A DNA stretch of 64,000 nt from NCBI RefSeq assembly GCF_024509555.1, contig NZ_JAMWEL010000007.1:30758-94757 (forward strand). Reading direction: 5' to 3'. The notes under the pieces are model-generated. The model did no database searches. It saw nothing but the letters and a program-made list of their open reading frames with translations, and was not told the DNA's origin. The DNA is from Streptococcus suis (GTDB lineage Bacteria > Bacillota > Bacilli > Lactobacillales > Streptococcaceae). Every line of letters starts with the position of its first letter. Within the stretch, counting starts at the first letter, position 1. A program made the translations under genes and the position numbers. This document shows positions 62,771 through 64,000 of this stretch, piece after piece.

Positions 62771-63241
62771 TTACCAGCGGAAGTGTGCGAATGCGCGGTT
62801 TGCTTCTGCCATTTTGTGGGTGTCTTCACGTTTCTTAACAGCTGCACCCGTGTTGTTTGCTGCATCCATGATTTCTTTCGCAAGGCGATCAATCATAGTG
62901 TGCTCACCACGGTTACGAGCGATTGTTACCAACCAACGAAGACCAAGTGTTGTACGACGCTCTGGACGAACTTCAACTGGGACTTGGTAGTTAGAACCAC
63001 CGACACGACGTGCACGTACTTCAAGTACAGGCATGATGTTTTCCATTGCTGTTTCAAATACTTCAAGTGCATCGTTACCAGTTGCTTCTTTGATTTGATC
63101 AAAAGCACCGTAAACGATTGATGCAGCAGTACCACGTTTACCGTCCAACATAACACGGTTGATCAAACGAGTTACCAATTTTGAGTTATACAATGGATCT
63201 GGCAATACTTCGCGCTTAGGCGCTTGATTTTTACGACTCAT
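62771..63241 (-). CDS. rpsG: 30S ribosomal protein S7
   Basis: 156 residues. Begins [20 protein letters not shown] and ends AFAHFRW; complete. Binds 16S rRNA in the small-subunit head. 16 bases after rpsL, GGGGA before the ATG. Confidence 0.98.
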
Positions 63242-63257
63242 TTATATTTCCCCTTTC

Positions 63258-63671
63258 TTAGCCTTTTGGACGTTTAGTACCGTATTTAGAACGGCCTTGC
63301 TTACGATCGTTAACACCTGCAGTATCAAGCGCACCACGAACGATATGGTAACGTACCCCTGGAAGGTCCTTTACACGTCCACCACGAAGAAGAACAACGC
63401 TGTGCTCTTGCAAGTTGTGACCGATACCTGGGATGTAAGCAGTAACTTCGATAAGGTTGCTCAAACGTACACGAGCGAATTTACGAAGGGCTGAGTTAGG
63501 TTTTTTAGGTGTCATTGTTCCGACACGAGTTGCAACACCGCGTTTTTGTGGTGATGAAACGTTTGTTTGAACTTTTTTACGGCTGTTGTAACCAACGTTC
63601 AAAGCTGGTGATTTAGATTTTTCTACTTTAGACTTACGTGGTTTACGTACCAACTGGTTAATTGTAGGCAT
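63258..63671 (-). CDS. rpsL: 30S ribosomal protein S12
   Basis: 137 residues. [30 protein letters not shown] and [18 protein letters not shown] are intact; the Lys of PKKPNS, where streptomycin-resistance changes fall, is wild type. Decoding-centre protein. First gene of the operon. Confidence 0.98.
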   Translation of the reverse strand: MPTINQLVRKPRKSKVEKSKSPALNVGYNSRKKVQTNVSSPQKRGVATRVGTMTPKKPNSALRKFARVRLSNLIEVTAYIPGIGHNLQEHSVVLLRGGRVKDLPGVRYHIVRGALDTAGVNDRKQGRSKYGTKRPKG

Positions 63672-64000
63672 CTACATTCTCCTGTATATATTTTTTATTT
63701 TTGGTGATAGGGCATTGGTGACAACCCCTATCTGTGTGTACTTTTGCAACAATTGTCAGCACGTCCCTGTACACTCTTGAGAGACCAAAAGTAAAAAGTA
63801 CCGTCTAATATAATACCACATCCAAAAACTATTGTCAAATAGATATGTTTGAAATTTTCAAGAAAAAACACAGGCTAAATTCTCAAAGTAAGTTCTAGTC
63901 TGTCTTAAAAACTGGAAATTAGACTGAGACAAAGAAATAAGGTAGAACTTACTATGGGACAAGTTGGCAATCGACAATGAAAAACAAACACTTAACTCTC
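63672..64000. other. rpsL leader and window-end intergenic region
   Basis: Leader hairpin GATAGGG/CCCTATC (63706-63732), the rpsL promoter, then an inverted repeat AGTAAGTTCTA/TAGAACTTACT (63887-63897 with 63943-63953) that may close a gene beyond the edge. No ORF seen. Confidence 0.6.
63810..63838 (-). promoter_or_regulatory. Promoter of rpsL-rpsG
   Basis: TTGACA (63833-63838), 17-base spacer, TATTAT (63810-63815). Leader of about 130 bases. Confidence 0.75.

Noticed and set aside
63672..63800. Riboswitch or ribosomal-protein leader motif before rpsL
   Set aside because: Only a simple hairpin is visible; no known leader motif could be matched by eye.

Overview
The window reads as chromosomal DNA of a low-GC Gram-positive Streptococcus. 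YSIRK-type and LPXTG surface proteins, pepX/cppA, a RocS-like protein, rpoY-rnjA, an Rgg regulator and the order rpsL-rpsG-fusA / gap-pgk / glnR-glnA all fit the genus. The layout and surface-protein style fit Streptococcus suis or a close relative best, but that species call is inference. No tRNA, rRNA, prophage, transposase or CRISPR array was seen.

Left part (1-24650), a surface-glycan region almost entirely on the minus strand: a giant wall enzyme joining a GH2 beta-galactosidase to a GH84-type hexosaminidase (cut by the window edge); a repeat-built LPXTG protein whose promoter spacer contains nine consecutive G; a membrane class A beta-lactamase-like protein; a class B-like sortase; an mglBAC galactose-type ABC importer; a PfkB sugar kinase; an Rrf2 regulator and its likely NmrA-like target gene; dinB (Pol IV); and a 2195-residue GH101 endo-alpha-N-acetylgalactosaminidase. 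The two giant hydrolases and mglBAC carry cre-like sites at their promoters. Together they look like a CcpA-controlled host-glycan foraging set.

Middle (24800-47060), mostly housekeeping: pflB, the cppA-serine hydrolase-DUF1697 operon facing pepX, agaS, ybaB, a membrane GDPD, rocS, a cold-shock gene, an HI0933-type flavoprotein, an ABC transporter pair, ald, a YeiH-like exporter, azlCD, and tsaB-rimI-tsaD.

The 47150-50300 segment is the best candidate for an undescribed system. An Rgg-family regulator overlaps, tail to tail, a 35-codon pheromone-like gene too short for usual annotation. That small gene is divergent from a three-gene operon: a secreted His/Cys-rich protein, a membrane subtilisin-like protease and a 64-residue membrane protein. 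The divergent promoters are near mirror images. Each has an extended -10 and no good -35, and each has an 18-bp palindrome exactly 25 bp upstream of its -10.

Right part (50500-64000): rpoY-rnjA, glnRA with a consensus GlnR box, an FUSC-like membrane protein, pgk, gap, a second membrane GDPD, fusA, rpsG and rpsL. Intergenic regions hold several repeat families: two MITE-like elements with terminal inverted repeats, a 168-bp repeat present twice, a three-unit hairpin array after glnA, and a decaying repeat between rpsG and fusA.
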